Shown here piece after piece: positions 17,709 to 26,259 of a stretch of 64,000 nt of DNA. Below the pieces are notes generated by a model. It made no database searches. It saw only the letters and a list, made by a program, of their open reading frames with translations, and was not told the DNA's origin. Source of the stretch: CAIKMD01 sp035552195 (GTDB lineage Bacteria; Pseudomonadota; Alphaproteobacteria; ATCC43930; CGMCC-115725); assembly GCA_035552195.1 (NCBI GenBank), contig DASZLU010000032.1:12403-76402 (forward strand), written 5' to 3'. Numbering within the stretch: position 1 is the stretch's first letter; each line of letters starts with the position of its first letter. The position numbers and the translations under genes are program-made.

Positions 17709-18467
17709 ATGAGCGAGATCGACGAACTCCGCGAGCGTGTCGCCAAAGCCTGCTGCGTGCTCGGCAAGCTTGGTCTCGCCGACGCGGCGACCGGCCATAT
17801 CAGCGCGCGCGTTCCCGGCACGGATCGCGTTCTGATCCGTGCGCGCGGCCCGGGCGAGCTCGGCGTACGCTACACCACGCCCGATCAGGTGGTCGAGGTC
17901 TCGCTCGACGGCAAGGTCATCGGCGATGTCGCGAAGGGACTCGAAGCGCCGATCGAGGTGTTCATTCATACCGCCGTCTATCGCAAGCGTCCGGATATCC
18001 AATCGGTCGTGCATGTCCATCCGCCGACCGTGGTGCTGTTCACGATCTGCAATAAGCCGCTGCTGCCGCTCTACGGCGCGTTCGATCCCTCCGGCGCGCA
18101 GATGGCGCTGGCCGGCGTGCCGACCTATCAGCGCAGCATCCTGATCAGCAATCCGAAGCTCGGCGACGATCTGATGCAGGCGATGGGCGATTCGAAAGTC
18201 TGCTTGATGCGCGGCCACGGCATCACCAGCGTCGGGCGCAGCGTCGAGGAAGCGGCGCTCGAAGCCATCACGCTGAACAATCTCGCGGAGATGAATTATC
18301 GCGCGAATTTGCTCGGCGATCCGCAGCCGATCTTGCCGGAAGACCAAGAGGCCTTCCGCGAGATGGCGAAGACCGGCAAAGGCCGCAACGAAGGTCTTGC
18401 CGGCAATAAGCCAAGCGGACGTGCCGCGGCACTGTGGCGCTTCTATCTCGAGCTGACCCAATCCTGA
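17709..18467 (+). CDS. class II aldolase/adducin-family protein, candidate aromatic decarboxylase
   Basis: Metal-dependent lyase fold of 252 residues. The zinc site is complete: E83 (APIEVFIH), H102 and H104 (VHVHPP) and H170 (MRGHG). ATG 17709 follows AAGGAG. Members act as sugar-phosphate aldolases, but some decarboxylate dihydroxyphthalate-type acids. Sitting after a Rieske oxygenase and a Gfo/Idh/MocA dehydrogenase, decarboxylation of a hydroxylated aromatic dicarboxylate is the better guess. One base separates its stop from the next gene, an unrelated decarboxylase fold. An aldol cleavage role later in the pathway cannot be excluded. Confidence 0.87.
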   Translation: MSEIDELRERVAKACCVLGKLGLADAATGHISARVPGTDRVLIRARGPGELGVRYTTPDQVVEVSLDGKVIGDVAKGLEAPIEVFIHTAVYRKRPDIQSVVHVHPPTVVLFTICNKPLLPLYGAFDPSGAQMALAGVPTYQRSILISNPKLGDDLMQAMGDSKVCLMRGHGITSVGRSVEEAALEAITLNNLAEMNYRANLLGDPQPILPEDQEAFREMAKTGKGRNEGLAGNKPSGRAAALWRFYLELTQS

Positions 18468-18468
18468 C

Positions 18469-19410
18469 GTGGTCAAAACCGTCGCGATCGAAGAGCATTT
18501 CTGGATCCCGAAGCTCCAGACGGAAGAGACCATCGGCGTCGATATCAAGACCCAGCCGCACTGGGTCAAGGCGTTGGGCGATCTCGGCGAGCAACGGCTC
18601 AAGGAGATGGACGAAGCCGGCATCGATCTGCAGGTGATCGCGCATGCGCCGCCGGGGGCACAGAACTTTCCGCCCGATCAAGCGGTCGCGCTCGCCCGCG
18701 AAGCCAACGACACGCTGCATCGCGCGATCGGCGCGCATCCCGATCGCTTTGCCGGCTTCGCGGCGTTGCCGACGCCCGACCCGGAAGCGGCCGCGGCGGA
18801 GCTGGAGCGCGCGGTGACGAAGCTCGGCTTCAAAGGCGCGATGATCTATGGCTTGACGCATGGCGCTTTCACCGACGAGAAGCGCTTCTGGTGCATCTAC
18901 GAGCGCGCTGCCGCGCTCGACGTGCCGATCTACATCCATCCAGGGCCGCCGCATCGCGCCGTAGTCGACGCCTATTTCAAAGACTACCCGACGATGGACG
19001 GCGCCGGTCTCGGCTTTACCTTCGAGACCGCGGCGCATGCGATTCGCTTGTCCATCTGCGGCCTCTTCGATGCCTATCCCAAGCTGCGGCTCATCCTCGG
19101 CCATATGGGCGAGGGGCTGCCGTTCCTGCTGTGGCGCTGCGACATGGCGCTCTCGCGCGACAAGAACCTGAAGCGGAAATTCCGCGATTATTTCCGCGAG
19201 CATTTCTACATCACGACAAGCGGCAATTTCTCCCATCCGGCGCTGCTCTGCACCGCGATGGAGATGAGCACCGACCGCATCATCTTCGCGGTCGATTGGC
19301 CCTATGCCTCGAACAAAGAAGCGCGCGAATTCATCGACACCGCACCGCTCTCGCCGCACGACAAGGACAAGATTCTCTACCACAACGTCGCGAAGCTGCT
19401 GAAGCTTTAG
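18469..19410 (+). CDS. amidohydrolase-2 family decarboxylase (gamma-resorcylate / 2,3-dihydroxybenzoate decarboxylase-like)
   Basis: TIM-barrel metal enzyme of 313 residues. Ligands at the positions expected for gamma-resorcylate decarboxylase are visible: E8 and H10 in AIEEHFW, H157 in YIHPGPPH and D276 in AVDWPYAS. The catalytic pair H212/E215 lies in GHMGEGLPFLLWR. Enzymes with this layout remove a carboxyl group from hydroxybenzoates without a redox cofactor. The start is GTG 18469, one base after the aldolase-like stop, with little Shine-Dalgarno signal, so translation probably depends on the upstream gene. It is last in the operon; a REP-like palindrome follows 31 bases later. Confidence 0.9.
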   Translation: MVKTVAIEEHFWIPKLQTEETIGVDIKTQPHWVKALGDLGEQRLKEMDEAGIDLQVIAHAPPGAQNFPPDQAVALAREANDTLHRAIGAHPDRFAGFAALPTPDPEAAAAELERAVTKLGFKGAMIYGLTHGAFTDEKRFWCIYERAAALDVPIYIHPGPPHRAVVDAYFKDYPTMDGAGLGFTFETAAHAIRLSICGLFDAYPKLRLILGHMGEGLPFLLWRCDMALSRDKNLKRKFRDYFREHFYITTSGNFSHPALLCTAMEMSTDRIIFAVDWPYASNKEAREFIDTAPLSPHDKDKILYHNVAKLLKL

Positions 19411-19440
19411 GCTGCAATAAGCCTACTAGAACACCCTAAA

Positions 19441-19509
19441 CCGTCACTCCCGCGAAAGCAGGAGTCCATGGAAACGCACGCTGGATTCCCACTTTCGCGG
19501 GAATGACGG
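19441..19509. repeat. REP-like palindrome
   Basis: Imperfect inverted repeat. The left arm 19441-19468 contains CCCGCGAAAGCAGG; the right arm 19482-19509 contains CTTTCGCGGG. The core matches the element at 6809-6889, so both belong to one repeat family. It lies 31 bases after the decarboxylase stop, between convergent genes, and may act as a bidirectional transcript end. Confidence 0.75.
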
Positions 19510-19554
19510 TGGCGGCGGACGTGCGAAAGCGGCTTCGATCGCGCCATTGCGGCA

Positions 19555-19932
19555 CTAATCGATCGTCGCGGTCTGATCGGAATAGTTGATCGTGAGGTTG
19601 ATCGAGCCCTCGTTCATCTGCCAGCGATAGAGCTTGTATTTGCGCAAGCCCTTCTTGTGGAACACGTCGCCATCGAGGATCTTTCGCGCTTCCTCGAAAG
19701 ATTTGGCGCGGATGATGAACATGCCACGTGTCGGCTTGTCGTTACCCTCGTTCTGCAGCGGCCCGGCGCCGAAAAGGATGTGCTTGCGCTCCATCTCGAT
19801 CTGACCGTGGATGTGCTCCTCGAGATGCTCGGCGAGGCCCGGGCCGCCGAGCGGCTCGGTCACCGCGATATAAAGCTCTTTGTGCAATAGCCCGGCCATG
19901 ACCTGGTCGAAGGGCTTTTCATTTCCGGCCAT
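19555..19932 (-). CDS. YCII-like domain protein
   Basis: Small cytoplasmic protein of 125 residues. The pattern LYIAVTEPLGGPGLAEHLEEH, ILFGAGPLQNEGNDKPTRGM and IIRAKSFEEARKILDGDVFHKK resembles the YciI/dimeric alpha-beta barrel fold, with a His/Asp-containing core used by some members for lyase or dehydrochlorinase-type reactions. ATG 19932 is preceded by GAGGAGG. It lies 13 bases after the flavin monooxygenase on the same strand, so they form a two-gene operon. It may process a reactive product of that monooxygenase, for example a muconolactone-like or dienelactone intermediate. No specific reaction can be assigned. Confidence 0.78.
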   Translation of the reverse strand: MAGNEKPFDQVMAGLLHKELYIAVTEPLGGPGLAEHLEEHIHGQIEMERKHILFGAGPLQNEGNDKPTRGMFIIRAKSFEEARKILDGDVFHKKGLRKYKLYRWQMNEGSINLTINYSDQTATID

Positions 19933-19945
19933 TTATTCCTCCTCT

Positions 19946-21571
19946 TTAATTCGGGGTCGCGCCGCGGATGCGGTCGATAGCGGAAAGCGGGTTCGGCATC
20001 GTGTTGCCGCGCCAGGCGACGTAGCCGTCGGGCCGCACCAGCACGAGCTTGCGTTCGTAAGTCTTCGCGGCATCGGGATCGGTGATCGTATGGATATCGA
20101 GCGGCATGCCGCGACTCAGCGCGGCATCGCGTAGGGGAACGACGTCCGGCGCGTCCTCGCCGAAGCGCAACAACACATGATGGCGACCGAAAAGATCGAG
20201 GATCGAGACGCCGGGCCGCAGCCAGAGATGCGGCGCGCGCGATCCGGGGCGCGTCGAGGGCGTGTAATCATAGGTGTCGTCCACCGGCGTCGTCGTGCCG
20301 TCGCTGGCAATGATCGGCGATGACTCATAGATGGCGCCGAGATGAATGCCCCAGCGATGCCAGACGCGGCTGCCACTGAACTCATTCTGCAACCGCTCGC
20401 GCACGCGTTGGCGGAGCGCCTCGCCGGCCGGGCTCGCCTCGGCGATTTTGGATAGATCGATAGTGCCCTTGAGGCGTCGCAGTTCCTTCATCGCTTCTTC
20501 GATGACACGCTCGCACACGGGGATGCGCTCGCGCTCGTAGCTGTCGAGCAATGCCGGCGCCCCCCAGCCGCGGATCACCGCTTCGAGCTTCCAGCCGAGA
20601 TCGGAGGCGTCGCCGATGCCGGTGTTCATGCCGAAGCCACCATTCGGCGGATGCACATGCGCGGCATCGCCGGCGAGGAAAACGCGCCCCCGGCGGAAGT
20701 GGTCGGCGATCAGCGCGCGGCGGCTCCATGGTACGCAAGACACGACCTCGAACGGGAAATCGCCGCCCATGAGCCGGCGGATCACGCGGTCCACTTCCCT
20801 CGGCGTCAGCGACTCGGTGTCGCCATACATCAGGATGCGCCACAGGCCCTGGCCGTCGACCACCATGCAGGTGCCCCAGGTGCCTTCGGCATCCATGCAG
20901 ATATAGCGGCCGGCCGTGCCTTTATCGTGATACTGCGCCATGTTGTCGACGCGGAATTCGATGTTCAGGGAATGATCGATCAGCGGCGTGCCATGCGTAC
21001 CGATGCCGGCGAGCTTGCGCGTGCTGCCGCCGAAACCGTCGCAGCCGACGAGATACTGTGCGGCGATACGCTCGCGCGTGCCGTCGGCTTTCTCGATCGT
21101 CGCAACGACACGCTGATCGTCCTGCTCGATCGCGATCAGATTGGTGCGATAGTCTATCTTGGTCGCGGCATAGGACGAGGCGACTTCTTGCAGGATCGGG
21201 TCGAACACGACCTGCGGGCAGTGCCATTGATGCTCGGGGCTGAAGGGATCGTCCTTTGCCTCGCCGAGCGAATACATCTTGAAGCGGCCGAGTTCATAGC
21301 CGGTGAGGCTGGTGACGAAAACGTTGTCGAGCGGGTGATCGGGTGGAAAGCCCCAATTGCGTACGCGTTCGGACGCGCCGAGCCGGCGCAGCAATTCCAT
21401 TGTGCGGACGCTGATGACCAGGAGGCGCGAGAATTTGAGCCGCTCTTCCGCCGGGTCGCGCTCGACCAGCAAATTCGCGATACCGCGCCAGCCGAGCTCC
21501 GCGGCCAGCATCAGCCCGACCGGACCGCCGCCCACGATCAGCACCGGTACTTCGCGGCTGACGCCTTCCAT
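19946..21571 (-). CDS. FAD-dependent monooxygenase (PHBH fold)
   Basis: Aromatic hydroxylase of 541 residues. The N-terminal VLIVGGGPVGLMLAAELGWRG is followed by VERDPAEERLKFSRLLVISV, the DG motif VGCDGFGGSTRKLA, the GD motif FLAGDAAHVHPPNGGFGMN near residue 280, and a C-terminal thioredoxin-like domain ending DGYVAWRGN. The open frame extends to 21679, but ATG 21571 fits the family start and follows GGGAGA. It is co-transcribed with the YCII-like gene and divergent from the EmrB-like exporter, 175 bases away. It is about as long as the monooxygenase at 9325 and probably an old paralogue. The substrate is unknown. Confidence 0.9.
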   Translation of the reverse strand: MEGVSREVPVLIVGGGPVGLMLAAELGWRGIANLLVERDPAEERLKFSRLLVISVRTMELLRRLGASERVRNWGFPPDHPLDNVFVTSLTGYELGRFKMYSLGEAKDDPFSPEHQWHCPQVVFDPILQEVASSYAATKIDYRTNLIAIEQDDQRVVATIEKADGTRERIAAQYLVGCDGFGGSTRKLAGIGTHGTPLIDHSLNIEFRVDNMAQYHDKGTAGRYICMDAEGTWGTCMVVDGQGLWRILMYGDTESLTPREVDRVIRRLMGGDFPFEVVSCVPWSRRALIADHFRRGRVFLAGDAAHVHPPNGGFGMNTGIGDASDLGWKLEAVIRGWGAPALLDSYERERIPVCERVIEEAMKELRRLKGTIDLSKIAEASPAGEALRQRVRERLQNEFSGSRVWHRWGIHLGAIYESSPIIASDGTTTPVDDTYDYTPSTRPGSRAPHLWLRPGVSILDLFGRHHVLLRFGEDAPDVVPLRDAALSRGMPLDIHTITDPDAAKTYERKLVLVRPDGYVAWRGNTMPNPLSAIDRIRGATPN

Positions 21572-21745
21572 CTCGACCGATCTCCCATACCATGCACGGC
21601 TTGTGTGCCGTTTGCCGCATGAAGCTAGTCGTGCGCCCCCATCCGGCGCAACCTTTCGCCGCGGGATCAGGGCTGACAATTATCCGCGTGAAAGCCTGGC
21701 GCATTCGCGCTATGCGTCGGTTTCGTCTCATCTTGCGGAAGGGCT

Positions 21746-23248
21746 ATGCCGGCGGAGATCGCTGAAGAGCAAGGGAACGCGGCGCCGCAAGTGCGGACGC
21801 AGAATCGCAAGCTCGTCTTCATCGCGGCGCTGGCGTCGGTGGTCATCACCGCAATCGAGAGCACGATCGTTTCGACCTCGATGCCGACGGTCGTCGCCTC
21901 GCTCGGCGGCTTCGATCTGCTGAGCTGGGTGTTCACCGCCTATCTCCTCACCCAAGCCATCACCGTGCCGATCTACGGCCGGCTCTCGGACCTCTACGGT
22001 CGCAAGCCGATCCTGCTGACGGGCGTCGGCATTTTCGCGCTGGGCTCGGTCCTTTGCGGCTTCGCGCCCAGCATGTTTGCGCTGGTGTTGTTCCGAACCG
22101 TGCAGGGTTTCGGCTCGGGCGCGCTGGTGTCGGTCGGCCGCACCCTGATCGGCGACATTTTCAGCGGTCCCGAGCGTGCTCGGATGCAAGGCTTCGTGTC
22201 GAGCGGCTTCATCGGCGCGGGCCTGCTCGGTCCGATGATCGGCGCGTTTCTGGTGACGCACACGATCTGGCCGATGATCTTTTGGGTCAACGTGCCGATC
22301 GCTCTGGCCGCCGGCGCAGTCCTGCTCTTGGGTTTTCGCGAGCATGTCGAGAAACGCCGGCATCGCATCGATTGGGGCGGCGCGACGCTCTTGAGCATCG
22401 GTACGGGCGTGCTGATGTTCGCCCTGTCGCAAACCTCGTCGCTGAGCTTTGCGATGAAAGGCGGGTTGCTGATTGTCGCGATCGCGCTGCTGCTCGTCTT
22501 CGTGCTGTACGAGCGCCAGGTGGCCGAGCCGATCTGGCCGATGTCGCTGTTCCGCGACCGTGTCGCCAGCAGCGGCAACCTCGTCTCGTTAGCGACGGGC
22601 GCGACGACGTTGGGCATCGCCGCTTATCTGCCGGTCTATATCCAAGGCGTCATCGGGCAGAGCGCGTCGGTCTCGGGTCTCGTTATCATGGCGCTCTCGG
22701 TCGGCGGGCCGATGGGCGCGGCGACCGCCGGCCAGGTCATGCTCCGCTCATCCTATCGCACGGCCGCCAGCATCGGTGCGGCGCTCTATATCGTCGGCAG
22801 CGTGATGATGACGTTGCTCACAGCGCATAGCGGCGCCGCTTGGGCCGGGGCGAGCGGCTTCTTGATCGGGCTCGGCATGGGCATGAACAACAACACCTAT
22901 CTGGTGGCGGTCCAATCCGAATCGGCCTGGAACCAGCGCGGCATCGCGACCTCGGCGTTGATGTTCACCCGCATCCTCGGCCAGGCGATCGGCGCTTCAG
23001 CTTTCGGCGGCATCCTCAATGCCGGCCTTGCGATCTATCTCAACGGCCACGACGATCTCGTGACCCAGGTGATGACGCCGTCGGGCCGCGCCGCCTTGCC
23101 GCACGAAACGGCGGGCGCGATCATCGCGCAATTCGATCACGCGCTGCATATCATCTTCTTCATTCTGGTCGCGATGGCCTTCGCCGTCATCGCGATCGGG
23201 CTGATGCTGCCGAAAGGCCGCGGAATTCGTTTGACGGGAGGGAACTGA
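21746..23248 (+). CDS. MFS drug exporter, DHA2 (EmrB/QacA) 14-TM family
   Basis: Membrane transporter of 500 residues. After a polar N-terminus the first helix VFIAALASVVITAIESTIVS leads into the motif PTVVASLGGFDLLSWVFTAY, typical of DHA2 exporters, then the loop 2-3 motif GRLSDLYGRKPILL and the motif C-like GAGLLGPMIGAFL. Its length and fourteen or so hydrophobic segments fit proton-driven multidrug efflux. GAAGGG precedes ATG 21746. Only three bases separate its stop from the amidase start, so the two form an operon. It may export a toxic aromatic or an amide cleavage product. No adjacent HlyD/EmrA adaptor is present. Confidence 0.9.
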   Translation: MPAEIAEEQGNAAPQVRTQNRKLVFIAALASVVITAIESTIVSTSMPTVVASLGGFDLLSWVFTAYLLTQAITVPIYGRLSDLYGRKPILLTGVGIFALGSVLCGFAPSMFALVLFRTVQGFGSGALVSVGRTLIGDIFSGPERARMQGFVSSGFIGAGLLGPMIGAFLVTHTIWPMIFWVNVPIALAAGAVLLLGFREHVEKRRHRIDWGGATLLSIGTGVLMFALSQTSSLSFAMKGGLLIVAIALLLVFVLYERQVAEPIWPMSLFRDRVASSGNLVSLATGATTLGIAAYLPVYIQGVIGQSASVSGLVIMALSVGGPMGAATAGQVMLRSSYRTAASIGAALYIVGSVMMTLLTAHSGAAWAGASGFLIGLGMGMNNNTYLVAVQSESAWNQRGIATSALMFTRILGQAIGASAFGGILNAGLAIYLNGHDDLVTQVMTPSGRAALPHETAGAIIAQFDHALHIIFFILVAMAFAVIAIGLMLPKGRGIRLTGGN

Positions 23249-23251
23249 GCG

Positions 23252-24751
23252 ATGGCCCAAGATTTCACGCTGCTCGAAGCAACGATCGCCGATATCCATG
23301 CCGCGTATCAATCGGGCGCGCTGACCGCGCGAAAGCTGGTCGAAGCCTATCTCGAGCGCATCGAGCGCTACGATCTCGGCGGACCGCAGATCAACGCGCT
23401 GATCTCGCTCAATCCGCGCGCGCTCGACGAAGCCGACCGGCTCGATGCCGCTTATCGCGCGTCGGGTCCGGTCGGACCGCTGCACGGCATCCCGGTCGTC
23501 GTCAAAGATCAGGCCGATGTGAAAGAAATGCCGACCACGCTCGGCTCGGTGCTGTTCAAGGATCACCGGCCGGAGCGCGATTGCTTCGTTGCCGCCAAGC
23601 TCCGGCAGGCAGGCGCGATCTTCATCGGCAAGGGCACGTTGGGCGAGCTTGGCGCGGGCGACACGCATGGCTCAGCTTTCGGCTCGACGCGCAATCCCTA
23701 CGATCTCGATCGCACGGTCGGCGGCTCGTCCGGCGGCCCGGCGACGGCTGTCTCGGCGAATTTCGCGACCGTTTCGATCGGGCAAGAAGGACTCGCTTCG
23801 ATCCGCCGCCCGGCGATCTGGACGGCGATCACCGGCATGCGGCCCAGCACCGGCCTCGTCAGCCGCAGCGGCGTCTATGGCGGCTGGCCGACGACCAATG
23901 GCTCGCTCGGTCCGATGGCGCGCACCGTCACCGACCTCGCCAAGCTGCTTGACGTGATGGTTGGCTACGATCCGGCGGATCCCGTTACCGCGCATGGCAT
24001 CGGCCGCGCGCCCAAGAGCTACGCCGCGCTGCTCGACAAGGACGCGCTCAAGGACGCGCGCATCGGCATTATCCGCGAGCCGATGGGGCTCGGCAGCGAT
24101 CCCGATGCCGAGGATTTCAAGCTCACGACGAAACTCTTCGATCAGGCGATTGCCGAGCTCAAGGATTGCGGTGCGGTAATCGTCGATCCGGTTGTCATCA
24201 AGGATATGGCGGCGCTGTCGGCAAAACGCGCGTTCGGCACGCCGGAAGCCGATGAAGCGATCAAGCTCTATCTCGCCGGGAGTGCCAATCCGCCGTTCCG
24301 CTCGCGCGAAGAGGCGATGGCGTCGCCGCTTTTCGAGCGATTGCTGAAACCGACCAAGGATCGTTGGACGCGCGTGCTGCCGCCGGGACCTGCGCTTACC
24401 GAACGTCTGCTCGCTTCGGCCAAAGCGCGCGATCTGCTGCTCACCACCATGCTGCAAACGATGGCCGATCACCGTCTCGACGTGCTGGTGCATAAAGCGG
24501 TCGAGCATCTGCCCACATTGATCTCGGAAGGCGTGAACCCGCCCTTCACCGAGCAGAAGGGCGCGTCGCACATCAATACCTATCTCGAGATCGTACCCTC
24601 GGTGGTTGTGCCGGCCGCATTTACGCCGGGCGGCTTGCCGACCGGAATCACTTTTCTCGGCCGGCCTTATGCCGATGCCGACATGTTGCGCTTTGCCTAC
24701 GCATACGAACAAGCGACACATCACCGCCGCGTGCCGGCAACGACGCCATAA
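23252..24751 (+). CDS. amidase signature-family hydrolase
   Basis: Ser-cisSer-Lys amidase of 499 residues. The lysine lies in GIPVVVKDQAD near residue 82, and the cis-serine in VGGSSGGPATAVSANF near 160. The nucleophile serine lies in EGLASIRRPA near 180, where the usual GTDTGGSIRxPA reads GQEGLASIRRPA, a notable deviation. It lies directly after the EmrB-like exporter with GGGAGGG as Shine-Dalgarno. It has no signal peptide. It probably cleaves an amide or ester in the cytoplasm, in a pathway linked to efflux. Not GatA: the window has no GatB or GatC and the signature is altered. Confidence 0.88.
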   Translation: MAQDFTLLEATIADIHAAYQSGALTARKLVEAYLERIERYDLGGPQINALISLNPRALDEADRLDAAYRASGPVGPLHGIPVVVKDQADVKEMPTTLGSVLFKDHRPERDCFVAAKLRQAGAIFIGKGTLGELGAGDTHGSAFGSTRNPYDLDRTVGGSSGGPATAVSANFATVSIGQEGLASIRRPAIWTAITGMRPSTGLVSRSGVYGGWPTTNGSLGPMARTVTDLAKLLDVMVGYDPADPVTAHGIGRAPKSYAALLDKDALKDARIGIIREPMGLGSDPDAEDFKLTTKLFDQAIAELKDCGAVIVDPVVIKDMAALSAKRAFGTPEADEAIKLYLAGSANPPFRSREEAMASPLFERLLKPTKDRWTRVLPPGPALTERLLASAKARDLLLTTMLQTMADHRLDVLVHKAVEHLPTLISEGVNPPFTEQKGASHINTYLEIVPSVVVPAAFTPGGLPTGITFLGRPYADADMLRFAYAYEQATHHRRVPATTP

Positions 24752-24857
24752 AAATTATGCGCGGCTGATCATTGACCCGCGGTGCGCCTCGGTCGCACAC
24801 TGTTCGCACCAAAACGCCGTGGGCATAAGCCCATGAGTCAACAATGAAGGGGTGGAC

Positions 24858-26255
24858 ATGGCTTATCGGGCGAGCGCCGCTGATTCGGCGCAATATCCGT
24901 CGGCAGGCGCGGCGTGGTACGCGCTCATCGTTCTGCTGCTGCTCTACTTCATGTATTTCGTCGACCGGAACATCCTCACGCTTCTGGTTGCGCCGGTACG
25001 CAAGGACCTCGGCATCAACGACAGCCAGATCGGTCTGCTGAACGGTTATTCCTTCTCGCTGCTCAACGGGCTCTTCGCCATTCCCTTCGGCTGGTATGCC
25101 GACCGGCACAGCCGCAAGCAGGTGCTGGTCTTCGGCATCGCGATCTGGGGCTGCAGCACCGTCGCCTCGGGTTTCACCACCACCTTCACCGAGCTCATGT
25201 TCACCCGCATGGGTCTTGGTCTCGGCGAAGCGGCGCTGGCGCCGGTCGCGTTCTCGCTGATCTCCGACTATTTCCGCAAGGATAAGCGCGGCACCGCAGT
25301 CGGTGTTTACGGCATCGGCGGTTTCGGCGGCATCGGCCTGTCCTATCTGATCGGCGGCGCGGTGCTCGCGACATTCCGCGGCGTCGATACCGTGGACATG
25401 CCGCTCGTCGGCACGACGTCGTTGTGGCATGCGGCGTTCATCGCCGTCGGCGGCATCACGCTGCTCCTCGCGCTGGTGACCAGCACGATTAAAGAGCCGC
25501 CGCGCATCGACAGCTTGCAGAAAGCGACAGGCGCCGGCGGCGAAGTCGGCTTCTTTGCCCATATCCGCGAGCATTGGCAGGCTTTTTGGCTGGTGATCGG
25601 CGGCTATACCTGCCTCGGCATTCTCGCGATCGGCTGGTTCGCCTGGCTGCCGAGTTATTTCATCCGCGTCTTCCACATGGCGCCGGTACAGGCCGGCATC
25701 CAGGTCGGCTGGACCACGACCATCGCCGGCGTCACCGGCGCGGTGGTTGGTGGCTTCATCGCCGACCGGTTGATGAAACGCGGCGCGCGCGGCGGCAAGG
25801 TGCTGAACCTCTTCATCATGTTCTGCTGCTGGGTCGTGTGCGCGCTGGGTATCCTGATGTCGACCAGCATCACCATGTCGCTGGTGTGGACCTTCATCTT
25901 CACCTTCGCCGACGGCATCGGCTTCATGCAGTACGGCAACGTGATGCAAGAGATGTTCCCCGTGCATCTGCGCGCGCGCTCGGTCGCGGCGTGGGGCGTG
26001 TGCAGCTCGATGTTATCTTACGGTGTCGGCCCGCTGCTTTTCGGTCTCTCGACCGATTACGTCTTCCACGGCGATGACGGGCTGCGTTTCACGCTCGGCC
26101 TCGTCTCGTTGCCGATCATTGCCGTCGGTCTCTTGTGCTCGTGGTTCGCGCGGCGGCCTTACGATCGTGCCCGGCTGGCGGTCGATCCGACGGTCAATGT
26201 CGATACGGAATGGCTCGCGGCACCGCCCGCAGCGGTGCTGGCGCAGCCACGTTGA
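24858..26255 (+). CDS. MFS transporter (spinster/ACS-like, 12 TM)
   Basis: Permease of 465 residues. The first helix AWYALIVLLLLYFMYFVDRN is followed by ILTLLVAPVRKDLGINDSQI and the loop motif GWYADRHSRKQVL. SLISDYFRKDKRGTAVGVYG and the second-half YFIRVFHMAPVQAG are typical of organic-anion or lipid-like MFS carriers in proteobacterial catabolic clusters. ATG 24858 is five bases after AAGGGG; an in-frame GTG at 24852 is less likely. It is convergent with the GMC oxidoreductase (four bases between stops). Import of an organic acid or alcohol substrate is plausible but untested. Confidence 0.87.
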   Translation: MAYRASAADSAQYPSAGAAWYALIVLLLLYFMYFVDRNILTLLVAPVRKDLGINDSQIGLLNGYSFSLLNGLFAIPFGWYADRHSRKQVLVFGIAIWGCSTVASGFTTTFTELMFTRMGLGLGEAALAPVAFSLISDYFRKDKRGTAVGVYGIGGFGGIGLSYLIGGAVLATFRGVDTVDMPLVGTTSLWHAAFIAVGGITLLLALVTSTIKEPPRIDSLQKATGAGGEVGFFAHIREHWQAFWLVIGGYTCLGILAIGWFAWLPSYFIRVFHMAPVQAGIQVGWTTTIAGVTGAVVGGFIADRLMKRGARGGKVLNLFIMFCCWVVCALGILMSTSITMSLVWTFIFTFADGIGFMQYGNVMQEMFPVHLRARSVAAWGVCSSMLSYGVGPLLFGLSTDYVFHGDDGLRFTLGLVSLPIIAVGLLCSWFARRPYDRARLAVDPTVNVDTEWLAAPPAAVLAQPR

Positions 26256-26259
26256 TGCG

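Noticed and set aside
23252..24751. GatA subunit of the tRNA amidotransferase
   Set aside because: Altered signature, no GatB/GatC and an exporter neighbour point to a catabolic amidase.
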